From contig CAWFEX010000004.1 in the NCBI GenBank assembly GCA_963814955.1, forward strand, positions 992,001-1,056,000: a stretch of 64,000 nt of DNA, given 5' to 3'. The notes beneath the pieces were generated by a model. It saw only the letters and a list, made by a program, of their open reading frames with translations, was not told the DNA's origin and searched no databases. This stretch comes from DATCJA01 sp963814955. GTDB taxonomy: Bacteria > Acidobacteriota > Vicinamibacteria > Vicinamibacterales > UBA2999. Each line of letters starts with the position of its first letter. Position 1 is the stretch's first letter. Below are positions 35,347 through 45,945 of the stretch, piece after piece. The position numbers and the translations under genes are program-made.

Positions 35347-36871
35347 TCAGTTGACTTTCAGCGCGCACGCGCGTTCGAGCTCTCCGGAGACAATCGTATT
35401 TGAAATCGTACGAAGATCGGGCGACAGTGGACGATCGTGCTCGAAGATCGGCACGCGACTGCGAATGAAATCATGAACGCGCATGAGCGGCGCCGACGAG
35501 ACGAGCGGCTGCAGCAGATCGATCGCCTCGCATGCGCACAGCAGTTCGCACGCGATCACGTCGCGTGCGAACTCGGCGGCGCGCGCAGCTTTCAGTCCCG
35601 CGGCCATGCTCATGCTGACGTGATCTTCGCGGTTGCCGGATGTGGGAATGCTGTCCACGCTCGCGGGATGCGCGAGCGTCTTGAGCTCCGACGTCAGCGC
35701 GGCTGCGGTGACTTGCGCCATCATCAGTCCCGACTCCAATCCTCCATGCCGCGTGAGGAACGCGGGAAGCCCGCTGAGCGCCGGATTGACCAGCCGTTCG
35801 CATCGACGTTCGCTGATCGTGGCCAGTTGCGTGAGAGCGAGGCAGAGCACGTCGCTGGCGATTGCCACCGGCGCACCGTGGAAGTTGCCGCCGGAGACGA
35901 TTTCGCCGGAGTCGTGAAACACCATTGGGTTGTCGGTAGCGGCATTGGCCTCGGTTTGGAACACCTGCCGCGCAAAAGCGAGCGCTTCGCGGGCGGCGCC
36001 GTGCACTTGCGGGGTACATCGCATCGAATAGGCGTCCTGAACGCGGCCGCAATTGGCGTGGGATGCATTGATCGGGCTCTCCGACATCAGCGCCATCAGG
36101 TTGGCCGCTGAGATCTGCTGGCCCGCGAAGCCGCGGGCCGAGTGAATACGGGCGTCGAAGGGCCGCGTGGAGCCGTGCAGCGCGTCGATGCTCATGGCGG
36201 CCGCAATATCGGCCGCGCGCGCCAGTCGCTCGGCGTGACCCTGCCGTCAACCCAAGAAGCGCAGTCGACGGCTGCGTGCCGTTGATCAGGGCAAGTCCTT
36301 CCTTGGCTGCCAGAGCCGCGGGCGTCAGGCCAGCATGACGCAGGGCCTCGGCGCCTGGCTCGGTCTCATGACCCCGCCAGGCTTCGCCTTCGCCGATCAG
36401 CACCAGGGCCAGATGCGCAAGCGGCGCGAGGTCGCCACTGGCGCCCACCGATCCGCGCGACGGGACGACGGGATGGACGCGGCGGTTCAGGAGCTCGACG
36501 AGCAGCTCGAGGGTTTCGATTCTGATGCCGGAGAATCCCTTGGCGAGCACGTTCGCACGCAGCGCCATTGTCGCGCGCACAACGGGAACCGGCAGGCTGT
36601 CGCCGACGCCAGCGGCATGACTGCGGAGCAGGTTGACTTGGAGGTCCGACAGCGAGTCTGCCGGAATCCGCACCTCTGCGAAATTGCCGAAGCCCGTGTT
36701 GATGCCGTACGTCGGTTCGTCGCGGCGCGCGAAGTCGTCAACGAGCGATCGCGCGGCGCGCACGCGCGCGCGGGCGCTGTCGGCAATGGCGACCGCAGCG
36801 AAGTCGTGCGCGATGGCGGCGAGGTTCTCGAGCGTCAGACTCGAGCCGTCCAACTGAATGGCAGCAGGCAT
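35347..36871 (-). pseudogene. hutH: Histidine ammonia-lyase, one frameshift
   Basis: First enzyme of histidine degradation (histidine to urocanate). The first frame reads AAIQLDGSSLTLENLAAIAH, YGINTGFGNFAEVRI and the MIO cofactor loop GSVGASGDLAPLAHLAL (Ala-Ser-Gly present), then ALINGTQPSTALLGLTA. Near 36236 (GGCAGGGTCACGCC) a one-base change breaks the frame; the second frame goes on RLARAADIAAAMSIDALHGS and QDAYSMRCTPQVHG and QISAANLMALMSESP. The corrected length is about 507, normal. Since hutU is intact and adjacent, a sequencing error is quite possible. Confidence 0.85.
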
Positions 36872-36887
36872 AGGGCAGGTTGCGGAT

Positions 36888-36935
36888 CTAAGGTGCCTAG
36901 AGTGCCTAAAGTGCGGGTTCGCTCAGGCACCTTAG
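36888..36935. terminator. Perfect 11-bp inverted repeat upstream of hutH
   Basis: CTAAGGTGCCT (36888-36898) and AGGCACCTTAG (36925-36935) form a stem around a loop of 26 bases. Direct copies of AGTGCCTA lie in the loop. It is between the hutH and purA starts, so an operator is as likely as a terminator. Confidence 0.4.
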
Positions 36936-36986
36936 GTACTTTACTGCGTCGTAGCGCGCAGGTCTCCGTGCATTCCTGGACGTAGT

Positions 36987-37004
36987 GTCCGGCTTCAGCC
37001 GGAC
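36987..37004. repeat. REP-like palindrome GTCCGGC-TTCA-GCCGGAC
   Basis: Seven-bp perfect stem flanked by GTAGT and CTAC words. Same family as those at 40965, 40987, 42918, 52778 and 55828. Confidence 0.5.
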
Positions 37005-37025
37005 CTGCTGCTACGATAGGACCGC

Positions 37026-38327
37026 ATGTCATTGAACATCGCTGTTCTTGGCGCGCAGTGGGGCGACGAAGGTAAAGGCAAGATCGTCGACATGCTGACG
37101 CCGCGTTTTTCGGCCGTCGCGCGTTATCAGGGTGGCCATAACGCCGGTCACACGGTGTACGTGGAAGGCAGGAAATTCGTCCTCCATCTCATTCCGTCCG
37201 GCATTCTGCACCCGGACGTGACCTGCATCATTGGAAACGGGGTCGTCATCGATCCGCAGGCGTTGTTCAAGGAGATCGACGAGCTGGGCCAGATGGGCGT
37301 TGCCGTAGACGGCCGCCTCGTCATCAGCGAGAAAGCGCACGTCATCCTGCCATATCACCGCGAGTTCGACGTGCTGTCGGAGGCGCGTCGTGGCGAGCGC
37401 AAGATTGGCACCACGTCGCGCGGTATCGGCCCCGCGTATGAAGACAAGATCGGCCGGCGCGGGATCCGCATCTGCGATCTGCTCGGCGACCGCGCGGCGC
37501 TCGCCGAGGAGGTTCGCGAAAACGTCAGCGCGCGCAACCGCGTCATCAACGAGTCAACCCTCGACTGGCAGCCGCTCTACGAGCAGCTGGTCGCCTTCGG
37601 CGATCGGGTGCGTCCGTGGGTCGCCGACGTCTCGCTGCTCCTGACGCGGATGATGCGCGATGACAAGTCGGTAATGTTCGAGGGAGCGCAAGCCACGCTG
37701 CTCGATATCGATCACGGCACGTATCCGTTCGTGACGTCGTCTAACGCATCTGTAGGCGGCATCTGCACGGGTCTGGGCGTCCCGCCGCGCGCCATCGGCG
37801 GTGTGCTCGGCGTGGCGAAGGCGTACACCACCAGGGTGGGGGAGGGGCCCTTACCCACCGAGCTCACGGGCCCGCTTGCCGACCGGCTTCGCGAAGGAGG
37901 GCAAGAGTACGGCGCCTCAACGGGGCGGCCGCGACGCTGTGGGTGGTATGACGCAGTAGTGGTCCGCTATTCGGCGCGGATCAACGGTCTCGATGCGCTG
38001 GCGCTCACGAAGCTCGACGTGCTCGATGGATTGCCTTCGGTGCAGCTCTGTACTGGCTATCGCACGCCACAGGGGACGCTGACCGAATTTCCCGCGGATC
38101 TGCGGATGCTGACAGACGCGGAGCCGGTGTATGAAACGGTGCCTGGGTGGTCGGCGCCCACGAAAGGCGCCACGCGAATAGACCAGCTGCCCGTCGAAGC
38201 GCGCCGCTACATCGAGCGGCTCGAAGCGGTGAGTGGCGTGGAGTGCGCGATCATCTCAACCGGCTCGGATCGACAGGAAACGATCGTGAAGCCCGGATCC
38301 GCCGCTGCGGGCTGGCTGGGTGCTTGA
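37026..38327 (+). CDS. purA: Adenylosuccinate synthetase
   Basis: 433 residues, cytoplasmic, purine biosynthesis (IMP + aspartate + GTP to adenylosuccinate). Diagnostic: LGAQWGDEGKGKIVD, YQGGHNAGHTVY, IGTTSRGIGPAYEDK, FEGAQATLLDIDHGTYPFVT and the late STGRPRRCGW. All conserved motifs intact. Convergent with the PilZ protein (2-bp gap). Confidence 0.98.
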   Translation: MSLNIAVLGAQWGDEGKGKIVDMLTPRFSAVARYQGGHNAGHTVYVEGRKFVLHLIPSGILHPDVTCIIGNGVVIDPQALFKEIDELGQMGVAVDGRLVISEKAHVILPYHREFDVLSEARRGERKIGTTSRGIGPAYEDKIGRRGIRICDLLGDRAALAEEVRENVSARNRVINESTLDWQPLYEQLVAFGDRVRPWVADVSLLLTRMMRDDKSVMFEGAQATLLDIDHGTYPFVTSSNASVGGICTGLGVPPRAIGGVLGVAKAYTTRVGEGPLPTELTGPLADRLREGGQEYGASTGRPRRCGWYDAVVVRYSARINGLDALALTKLDVLDGLPSVQLCTGYRTPQGTLTEFPADLRMLTDAEPVYETVPGWSAPTKGATRIDQLPVEARRYIERLEAVSGVECAIISTGSDRQETIVKPGSAAAGWLGA

Positions 38328-38329
38328 CG

Positions 38330-39019
38330 TTATTGTTTGTGCCGCTCGATGAAGCGCATCATCGCGGCCGCGTCCGCATTGAGCAGGTGGATCCCCGCGC
38401 GGTACCGCGCAAGCCCCTTTGGAATCTCGAACGACGCCCACGCGACCGCGGCTTTGAGGCGTATGGGCGGTTTGGTGGACGGCATGATGAATCGGACGCG
38501 CTGATTGGGCTTCAGGATGGTGAGCGACACCACCTGGGCCCCTGAGACAGACAAATCGACGAGCGTCGCCGGATTGCCATCAATTTCCACGTCTACGCCG
38601 TTGACAATCTTGAATCGCGGGGAGTGTCGCGTTCCGATCTTGTCGAGCGCCGCCGCTGGAGGGCTGACCGCCAGTTCTTCGATGACGATCGTGGCGGCAC
38701 CGCCGCCTCCCATTGACATCGGGATCGGTGCAGCCGCGCGCGGTGACGCGACATGTGTGTAGCTGCGATCGTCTTCGACGATTCTGATTTCGCAGGCACC
38801 TAGAGAGGGATCAGCTTTGATCCGGTTGATGAGCGCGGTGCCTCGAGACGTCTCCGCAAAAAGCCGGTCCAGAAGCACGATGTCAGGACGCTGGCGCGTG
38901 ATCACGTCGAGCGCCTTGAGCGCCTCGGCGTCGGAAAACATGATGGTGTCAACGAGCTCCTCGCGTTCCTTGAGCGAGGCAAGATGCTGGACAGCGGCAA
39001 TGAGCACAGTGGCAGGCAC
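38330..39019 (-). CDS. Receiver-like and PilZ two-domain protein
   Basis: A 229-residue cytoplasmic protein. N-terminal 95 residues resemble a response-regulator receiver (DAEALKALDVITRQRPDIVL, LLDRLFAETS with the aspartate, RIKADPSLGACEIRIV). The C-terminal 100 residues form a PilZ domain: RHSPRF (RxxxR) and DLSVSGAQ (DxSxxG), both cyclic-di-GMP-binding motifs. It may link phosphorylation to c-di-GMP. Partner kinase unknown. The GGDEF protein at 13.5 kb could supply c-di-GMP, though not adjacent. Confidence 0.78.
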   Translation of the reverse strand: MPATVLIAAVQHLASLKEREELVDTIMFSDAEALKALDVITRQRPDIVLLDRLFAETSRGTALINRIKADPSLGACEIRIVEDDRSYTHVASPRAAAPIPMSMGGGGAATIVIEELAVSPPAAALDKIGTRHSPRFKIVNGVDVEIDGNPATLVDLSVSGAQVVSLTILKPNQRVRFIMPSTKPPIRLKAAVAWASFEIPKGLARYRAGIHLLNADAAAMMRFIERHKQ

Positions 39020-39118
39020 AGATCGAGTCTAAACCGAAATTCGAGATTCGAAATCTAAAATGCAGACACGATCTGGCGCACGATTGCCGGATCTTGCACG
39101 TTACAGATTCTTGTCGTG

Positions 39119-39868
39119 ATGACATCGCCCGCCGTCCGTTGCGAGCGGCTCACCAAACGTTATGGCGACGTGGTGGCCGTCGATGGCCTTTCGCTGACCG
39201 TCCAGCGAGGCGAGTGTTTCGGTCTGCTCGGGCCGAACGGTGCGGGCAAGACAACCACGATCGAGATCCTGGAGGGCCTGCTGGCGCCCGACGCGGGAGA
39301 CGTCGAAGTGCTTGGCATGCGGTGGCGCACCCATGACGCCGAGCTGCGGCAGCGCCTCGGCATTCAGCTTCAGGAGACGCGTCTGGCCGAGAAGCTCACG
39401 GCCGAGGAAACCCTCCGGCTGTTTCGATCGTTCTATCACCGCGGCCGTTCGATCGCCGACCTGCTGCGACTGGTGGAGCTCGAAGGGAAGCGCACGAGCT
39501 GGGTGGGGAAGCTGTCGGGAGGACAGAGACAGAGGCTCGCTCTCGCATGCGCACTGGCCGGCGCGCCGGATCTGCTGTTCCTCGATGAGCCGACCACCGG
39601 ACTCGATCCTCAGTCGCGACGCCAGCTGTGGAGCATCCTCGAGCAGTTTCGCGCCGAAGGCGGGACGATTCTGCTGACGACGCATTACATGGACGAGGCC
39701 GAGGTTATCTGCGATCGAGTCGCCGTGGTGGACCTGGGTCGAATCATCGCATTCGGCACGCCAGGCGAGTTGATTGAGTCGCTGGGCACACCCAAGGTCG
39801 TCACGCGCCGCGGCACGCTCGAGGACGTCTTCATGACACTGACCGGCAAGCATCTGCGCGATGAGTGA
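39119..39868 (+). CDS. ABC transporter ATP-binding protein
   Basis: About 249 residues of an ABC-2-type exporter ATPase: LGPNGAGKTTTIEIL (Walker A), LQETRLAEKLTAEETLRLF, KLSGGQRQRLALACAL (signature), LLFLDEPTTGLDPQ (Walker B) and the switch histidine TTHYMDEAE. Overlaps the permease gene by 8 bp. Likely exports a drug-like or lipid molecule. ATG 39119 used; GTG 39116 precedes it. Confidence 0.95.
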   Translation: MTSPAVRCERLTKRYGDVVAVDGLSLTVQRGECFGLLGPNGAGKTTTIEILEGLLAPDAGDVEVLGMRWRTHDAELRQRLGIQLQETRLAEKLTAEETLRLFRSFYHRGRSIADLLRLVELEGKRTSWVGKLSGGQRQRLALACALAGAPDLLFLDEPTTGLDPQSRRQLWSILEQFRAEGGTILLTTHYMDEAEVICDRVAVVDLGRIIAFGTPGELIESLGTPKVVTRRGTLEDVFMTLTGKHLRDE

Positions 39869-40928
39869 CGGCGTCGACTTCAGACCGCCCGACCGCGGCG
39901 GGGCAAGTCATCCGCTGGCGGAGCTGACCAAGGCGCGGCTCCGGGAATTCGTCCGCGAGCCCGAAGCGCTGTTCTGGGCGGTTGTGTTTCCAATTGTCAT
40001 GTCGCTGGCGTTGGCCGTGGCGTTTCCTGCACGCGGCACGCAGCCGGTGCGCGTCGGCGTGGCGCCGGGCCCGCAGGCCGACGAGGTGCGGCGAATGTTG
40101 AGCGCCGCACCGGGCATCGTGGTTCGCGACATCACATCAGGCGAGGAACGCGCCATTCGCGAGGGCGACGTGCAACTGGTGGTCGTGCCTACGCTGCCTC
40201 CCACGTACCGGTTCGATTCGGCCCGCGACGAGAGCCGCATCGCCCGCGCAGTCGTCGACGATGTGTTGAAGCGCGCAGCGGGACGCACCGACCCCTGGAC
40301 CGCGCGCGAGGAGGCATTGAACGTGCCGGGATCCCGCTACGTCGACTGGCTGATACCGGGAATCCTCGGCATGAACATCATGAGCACCGGCATGTGGGGG
40401 ATCGGCTTTTCGATCGCGCAGGCGCGATTGCGCAAGCTGCTCAAGCGGCTCGTGGCCAGCCCCATGCGGAAGAGCGAATATCTTCTGGCGCAGGTCATCG
40501 CGCGGCTCGTGTATCTGGTGCCGGAAGCCGGGGTGACGCTCGCCTTCGGCGTGTTCGCGTTCGGCATGCCGATCAACGGGTCGTATGTGGCGGTGCTCGC
40601 CGTGTGCGTGCTTGGCGCGTTGTCGTTTGCCGCGCTCGGCCTGCTCGCGGCGAGTCGAGCCGCCACCATCGAGGCGATCTCCGGCATTCTGAACCTGTCG
40701 ATGCTGCCGATGTGGGTGCTCAGCGGCGTCTTCTTTTCAACGGCGAACTTTCCGGACTTCCTGCAGCCGGCCATTCACATGCTGCCACTCACCGCACTGA
40801 ACGACGCGCTCCGCGCGGTGGTCCTCGAAGGTGCGTCACTCCCAGCGATCGCGAACGAAATCACCTTGCTCGCGTTCTGGGGTGTCGTGCCGTTTCTCCT
40901 CGCGCTGCGATTGTTCAGGTGGCAGTGA
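39861..40928 (+). CDS. ABC-2 type transporter permease
   Basis: A 355-residue inner-membrane protein: cytoplasmic N-terminus LTKARLREFVREPEALFWAV, one helix, a long periplasmic loop, then five helices with NIMSTGMWGIGFSIAQARLR, KLLKRLVASPMRKSEYLLAQ, LSMLPMWVLSGVFFSTANFP and the ABC-2 signature region ending ALRLFRWQ. Partners the ATPase just upstream, with which it overlaps. Confidence 0.92.
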   Translation: MSDGVDFRPPDRGGASHPLAELTKARLREFVREPEALFWAVVFPIVMSLALAVAFPARGTQPVRVGVAPGPQADEVRRMLSAAPGIVVRDITSGEERAIREGDVQLVVVPTLPPTYRFDSARDESRIARAVVDDVLKRAAGRTDPWTAREEALNVPGSRYVDWLIPGILGMNIMSTGMWGIGFSIAQARLRKLLKRLVASPMRKSEYLLAQVIARLVYLVPEAGVTLAFGVFAFGMPINGSYVAVLAVCVLGALSFAALGLLAASRAATIEAISGILNLSMLPMWVLSGVFFSTANFPDFLQPAIHMLPLTALNDALRAVVLEGASLPAIANEITLLAFWGVVPFLLALRLFRWQ

Positions 40929-40964
40929 ACTACTAGCTGGTAGTCGGTAGTTTCATAACGGTAG

Positions 40965-41007
40965 GGCGGGCCTTAACGGCCCGCCTGGCGCGGCGTAAAG
41001 CCGCGCC
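40965..41007. repeat. Two adjacent REP-like palindromes
   Basis: GGCGGGCC-TTAAC-GGCCCGCC (40965-40985) and GGCGCGGC-GTAAA-GCCGCGCC (40987-41007), the pair framed by GTAG and CTACG words. Confidence 0.55.
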
Positions 41008-41048
41008 CTACGTGAGCGTGGGGGCCTTGTGACGCCCCGCCTGCCTGG

Positions 41049-41282
41049 TAGTCGGTAGTCGGTAGGTCGGTAGGTGGTGGCTAGCTGGTAGTGGATAGTT
41101 GGTAGCACGTAGTTGAGCTGGTTGAGGGCTCATCAGTTACCTGTTACCAGTCATCAGGTATCCAAGTAGGTATCAAGTTTTCGCACTGGGGACCACCTGC
41201 GACTTACCACCTAACCACCTACCGCCTACTACCTACACCTACCACCTACCACCTACCACCTACCACCTACCACCTACCACCT
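41049..41282. repeat. GGTAGTCGGTAG/ACCACCT heptamer array in inverted arms
   Basis: The left part is GGTAGTC/GGTAGGT-rich, and the right part has six perfect tandem ACCACCT heptamers (41241-41282). The two arms are complementary in kind, so a long hairpin could form. Related GGTAG words recur at 28490-28535 and 45769-45860. Confidence 0.6.
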
Positions 41283-41286
41283 AGGG

Positions 41287-41928
41287 ATGGCCCTTCGCTT
41301 GCAGCCGATCAGCATCGCAATGTGTGCGCTGGGTGTTCACCGTGTTGTCGAACGGCAAGTCGTTGCGCGAGGCGATCAAGTGGCGATTGCGGGCGCTCAC
41401 CGGTGCCTGACGTACCGCGAGCTCAACCAACACGCGAACGTCGTCGCGCGGCACCTGATCGCGTGCGGTCTTCTACGTGCGTCCCGCGTGATCGTCAAGA
41501 TGGAGCGATCGCCGCAGCTCGCCGCGGTGCTGTTGGGAGTGCTGAAGGCGGGCGCCGCCTATATGTGGGTAGACGGCGACGATCAAGGGAAGTGGCCGGA
41601 AGGTGTTTCTATTCCGCTGCGACCCGCGGGAGAAGACGAGGCGCTGATCGTGGTCGATCCGGTGGCGCTTCGGCAAATCTCGTCACGGTCCGCTCCGAAT
41701 CTTCCAATCGTGACGAGACCGGACGACATCGCATGCGTGCTCCCGCAGCGCAGCGGGCAGCCGGGCCTCCTGGTTCCGCACGCGTCGATCACGGCTCTGC
41801 AGTCCCACCCGTTTCCTGATCGCCCGCTGTGGTCGGATGAAGTCGCAGCCCTCGATCTGTGGCTGCCGCTGATGGCGGGTGGCACGGTAACCGTGGCCTC
41901 CGCGGCACCTCAAACGGCCGCGGCATAG
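41287..41928 (+). CDS. Orphan truncated AMP-binding (NRPS adenylation-like) protein
   Basis: A 213-residue protein resembling only the first third of an adenylation domain: VERQVVARGDQVAIAGAHRC, LTYRELNQHANVVARHLIAC and ERSPQLAAVLLGVLKAGAAY (motifs A1 and A2). The usual A3 P-loop (TSGTTGxPKG) is not conserved, and A4-A10 are missing, so it cannot adenylate. It begins 4 bp after a heptamer repeat and ends on a terminator, so this is a compact independent unit rather than a random cut. It may be decayed or act as a scaffold. Confidence 0.6.
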   Translation: MALRLQPISIAMCALGVHRVVERQVVARGDQVAIAGAHRCLTYRELNQHANVVARHLIACGLLRASRVIVKMERSPQLAAVLLGVLKAGAAYMWVDGDDQGKWPEGVSIPLRPAGEDEALIVVDPVALRQISSRSAPNLPIVTRPDDIACVLPQRSGQPGLLVPHASITALQSHPFPDRPLWSDEVAALDLWLPLMAGGTVTVASAAPQTAAA

Positions 41929-41943
41929 TTCGCGGCCTTTTTT
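41916..41943 (+). terminator. Rho-independent terminator
   Basis: GGCCGCG (41916) pairs with CGCGGCC (41931-41937), then TTTTTT. The hairpin overlaps the last codons of the AMP-binding-like gene. Confidence 0.8.
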
Positions 41944-41967
41944 CCCGCCTCTGTTGTAGGTCTGGCT

Positions 41968-43902
41968 TCAGTCGGCCAGTTTTCCTAATGCTTTCACGCG
42001 TTGTTGCGTGAGACGCTGACGGCACGACCAGTAGCCCTTCCACGGATCTTCGGAAATCCGTTCGAGGCGAGCGGGGACAGACAGCAGCGAGAAGGACTTC
42101 GGGTCGACCGACGTCCGCAGGTCTTCCCATCGCAGGGGTACGCTGACAGGGGCGCCTTCGCGGGCGCGTGTCGAATACGCGGCGATTGACGTGTTCGTTC
42201 GGTTGTTGCGCAGGTAATCAATCAGGATTTTGCGCCGGCGTCCCGCCTTCGCGAACTCGGTTGTATAGCGATCGGGCTGTGCGCGCTCGAGCGCCTCACT
42301 GAGGCCACGGCAGAACTCGAGGCACGCCGACCAGTCGGCGTACGGCTTGAGCGGCGCAACCACGTGGAGCCCGCGGCCCCCCGTCGTCTTCACCCACGAC
42401 TCGAGGTCGAGCGCTTCAAGCGCGGAGCGGACCGCGCGCGCGGCGGCAATCACCTGGTCCCACTTGATCTCTTCGCCAGGGTCCAGGTCGATGACGATGC
42501 GATCCGGCCGTTCCACCTCGTCAACGGTCGAATTCCATGTATGTATTTCGAGCACGCCCATCTGCACCAGGCTGATGACGCCGGCAATGTCGTCGGCAAC
42601 CAGATAGTCGCCAATCTTCTTTTTTTCCTGGATCCGCACGCGCCGCAGGGCCTCGGGCGCCCACGTCGGCGAATGTTTCATGTAGAAGCATCCCGCCGCC
42701 AGTCCTTCCGGACAGCGGACGAGAGTGAGAGGGCGGCCAGCGACATGCGGGACGACCCACTTTTGAATCGATTCGTAGTAGCGCGCGACATCCAGCTTCG
42801 TCAGTTTGGGGCTCGGATAGACGATGCGATCTGCGTTCGAGATGCCTACTCCGAGAACCGCCGGGCGCGGGTTGGACTTGCCGGCGCTGATGTGGCGCGA
42901 GCCCTGTGAGCTTGCCCGGCGGACCCGAAGGGTCCGCCCTACGTCAGGACTTGCCTGTGTACTGGGTTTCTCCTGCACGACCTGGCGCGGCTTCTTGTCG
43001 GCCCGAAGTCCCTGAAATGACGGGTGGCGGATCTTGCCGTCGCTCGTCCACTCCGTGAATGCGACTTCGGCGACGAGCACGGGCTTCACCCAGTGCGCGA
43101 TGCGACCGAGCTTGCCCGGAGGCGGCGGTTCGAATGGAGACGTTGCCTGCTCGATGGCTTCGAGCTTTTTCCGCAGCTCCAGCGCGGTCTTGTGCGCGAA
43201 GCCGGTGCCGACTTTTCCCGCGAACACGAGCCGGTCGCCGTCGTAGTGGCCCACGAGCAGCGCGCCGATCCCGGCGCGCACGCCTTCCGGATCGGTGAAT
43301 CCGCCGATGACGAGCTCCTGGCGCTGAATGCACTTTATCTTGAGCCAGCCCCCGTGTCGTCCAGGCGTGTACGGCAGGTCGCGGCGCTTGGACACGATCC
43401 CCTCGAGTCCGGCGCTGCACGCCTGCTCGAGAAACGCAGCTCCCTGACCGATGACGTGATCTGCGTACCGAATGCGCCCTCTATTGCGTACGCCGATCAG
43501 TGCGCGGAGACGCTCCTTCCGTTCCTCCAGCGGCATGCGCGCGAGCCGTTCGTCATCAAGGCGCAGCACGTCGAACACGAAGTACACCAGCGAATCGCGC
43601 GACGCCTTGCCTGAAGAGGCGTTCTGCAGCGCCTGAAAGCTCGTGCGTCCGTCAGGCAGCAGCATGACCACTTCGCCGTCGATCAGGGCATCGCGTACTC
43701 CAAGCTCACGTGCAGCACTGGCGACCTCAGGAAACACTGCAGTCCAGTCGTTGCCGTTGCGGGTAAGGAGGGAGACACGGCCGTTCCGGATCACACATCC
43801 AATCCGGTATCCGTCGAATTTGATTTCATGGATCCACTCGTCGCCGGCGGGAGGAGCAGTGACGAGCGTGGCGAGCTGCGGCTGATAGAGCGGTGACGGC
43901 AC
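41968..43902 (-). CDS. ligD: ATP-dependent DNA ligase D (ligase and polymerase domains)
   Basis: NHEJ ligase of 644 residues. N-terminal ligase domain: PLYQPQLATLV, catalytic Lys28 in EIKFDGYR, then IDGEVVML, GLEGIVSKRRDLPY and CIQRQELVIGGFTDPEGVR. C-terminal primase/polymerase domain: LTKLDVARYYESI, MKHSPTWAPEAL, DRIVIDLDPGEE (catalytic Asp) and TTGGRGLHVVAPLKP. No 3'-phosphoesterase domain is seen. No Ku gene is in this window. A REP-like palindrome (42918-42938) lies inside the domain linker (TLRVRRASSQ). Start uncertain; 43902 gives the family's usual opening. Confidence 0.9.
   Translation of the reverse strand: MPSPLYQPQLATLVTAPPAGDEWIHEIKFDGYRIGCVIRNGRVSLLTRNGNDWTAVFPEVASAARELGVRDALIDGEVVMLLPDGRTSFQALQNASSGKASRDSLVYFVFDVLRLDDERLARMPLEERKERLRALIGVRNRGRIRYADHVIGQGAAFLEQACSAGLEGIVSKRRDLPYTPGRHGGWLKIKCIQRQELVIGGFTDPEGVRAGIGALLVGHYDGDRLVFAGKVGTGFAHKTALELRKKLEAIEQATSPFEPPPPGKLGRIAHWVKPVLVAEVAFTEWTSDGKIRHPSFQGLRADKKPRQVVQEKPSTQASPDVGRTLRVRRASSQGSRHISAGKSNPRPAVLGVGISNADRIVYPSPKLTKLDVARYYESIQKWVVPHVAGRPLTLVRCPEGLAAGCFYMKHSPTWAPEALRRVRIQEKKKIGDYLVADDIAGVISLVQMGVLEIHTWNSTVDEVERPDRIVIDLDPGEEIKWDQVIAAARAVRSALEALDLESWVKTTGGRGLHVVAPLKPYADWSACLEFCRGLSEALERAQPDRYTTEFAKAGRRRKILIDYLRNNRTNTSIAAYSTRAREGAPVSVPLRWEDLRTSVDPKSFSLLSVPARLERISEDPWKGYWSCRQRLTQQRVKALGKLAD
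42918..42938. repeat. REP-like palindrome inside ligD
   Basis: GGCGGACC-CGAAG-GGTCCGCC followed by CTACG, read as coding in the ligase-polymerase linker. Same family as the intergenic ones. Confidence 0.5.
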
Positions 43903-44009
43903 GGGGGCTAATGGTAGCCGTCTTGCTTTGCCCCTTAGCCCCCTTGCCCTTTTTTCCTTTTGCCTTTTACCTTTTACCTTTTACCTTTTGACTTACAAAA
44001 GTCCTGTCA

Positions 44010-45671
<1,662 letters not shown>

Positions 45672-45768
45672 GGGACCCTACTGAATTAGCAAGGGCGCTG
45701 CCTATACCAGTTAGACGCGGGGGCAGCCGGAAAAGTCGCCAAACGGCCGTGGTACACTGCCGCTGGCT

Positions 45769-45860
45769 GGTAGGCGGTAGGTGGTAGCTTGTAGCCGCAG
45801 CCCTTCAGCGCGCTACCTGCGCTCCATCGGCTACCAGTTACCGGCTACCGACTACTGACC
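45769..45860. repeat. GGTAG-type inverted repeat upstream of tRNA-Lys
   Basis: GGCTGGTAGGCGGTAGGTGGTAG near 45765-45790 is answered by GGCTACCAGTTACCGGCTACC near 45830-45852. Resembles the array at 41049-41282. Confidence 0.45.
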
Positions 45861-45870
45861 AGTCATATAT

Positions 45871-45945
45871 GGCCGGGTAGCTCAGTGGTAGAGCAGCGCA
45901 CTTTTAATGCGCGGGCCGCGGGTTCGATCCCCGCCCCGGTCACCA
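45871..45945 (+). tRNA. tRNA-Lys (TTT), integration site of an element
   Basis: Complete cloverleaf: acceptor GGCCGGG/CCCGGTC, D-arm GCTCAGTGGTAGAGC, anticodon arm GCGCA-CTTTTAA-TGCGC, T-arm GCGGG-TTCGATC-CCCGC, discriminator A and encoded CCA. Its last 44 bases recur at 51983-52026. Confidence 0.95.

Larger units (their letters stand above)
40929..41286. other. Repeat-rich intergenic region
   Basis: No gene. Carries two REP-like palindromes (40965-41007) and GGTAGTCGGTAG-type and ACCACCT heptamer repeats to 41282, just before the next start codon. Confidence 0.6.

Noticed and set aside
41241..41282. Tandem repeat considered as CRISPR
   Set aside because: Seven-base units without spacers; a simple tandem repeat.
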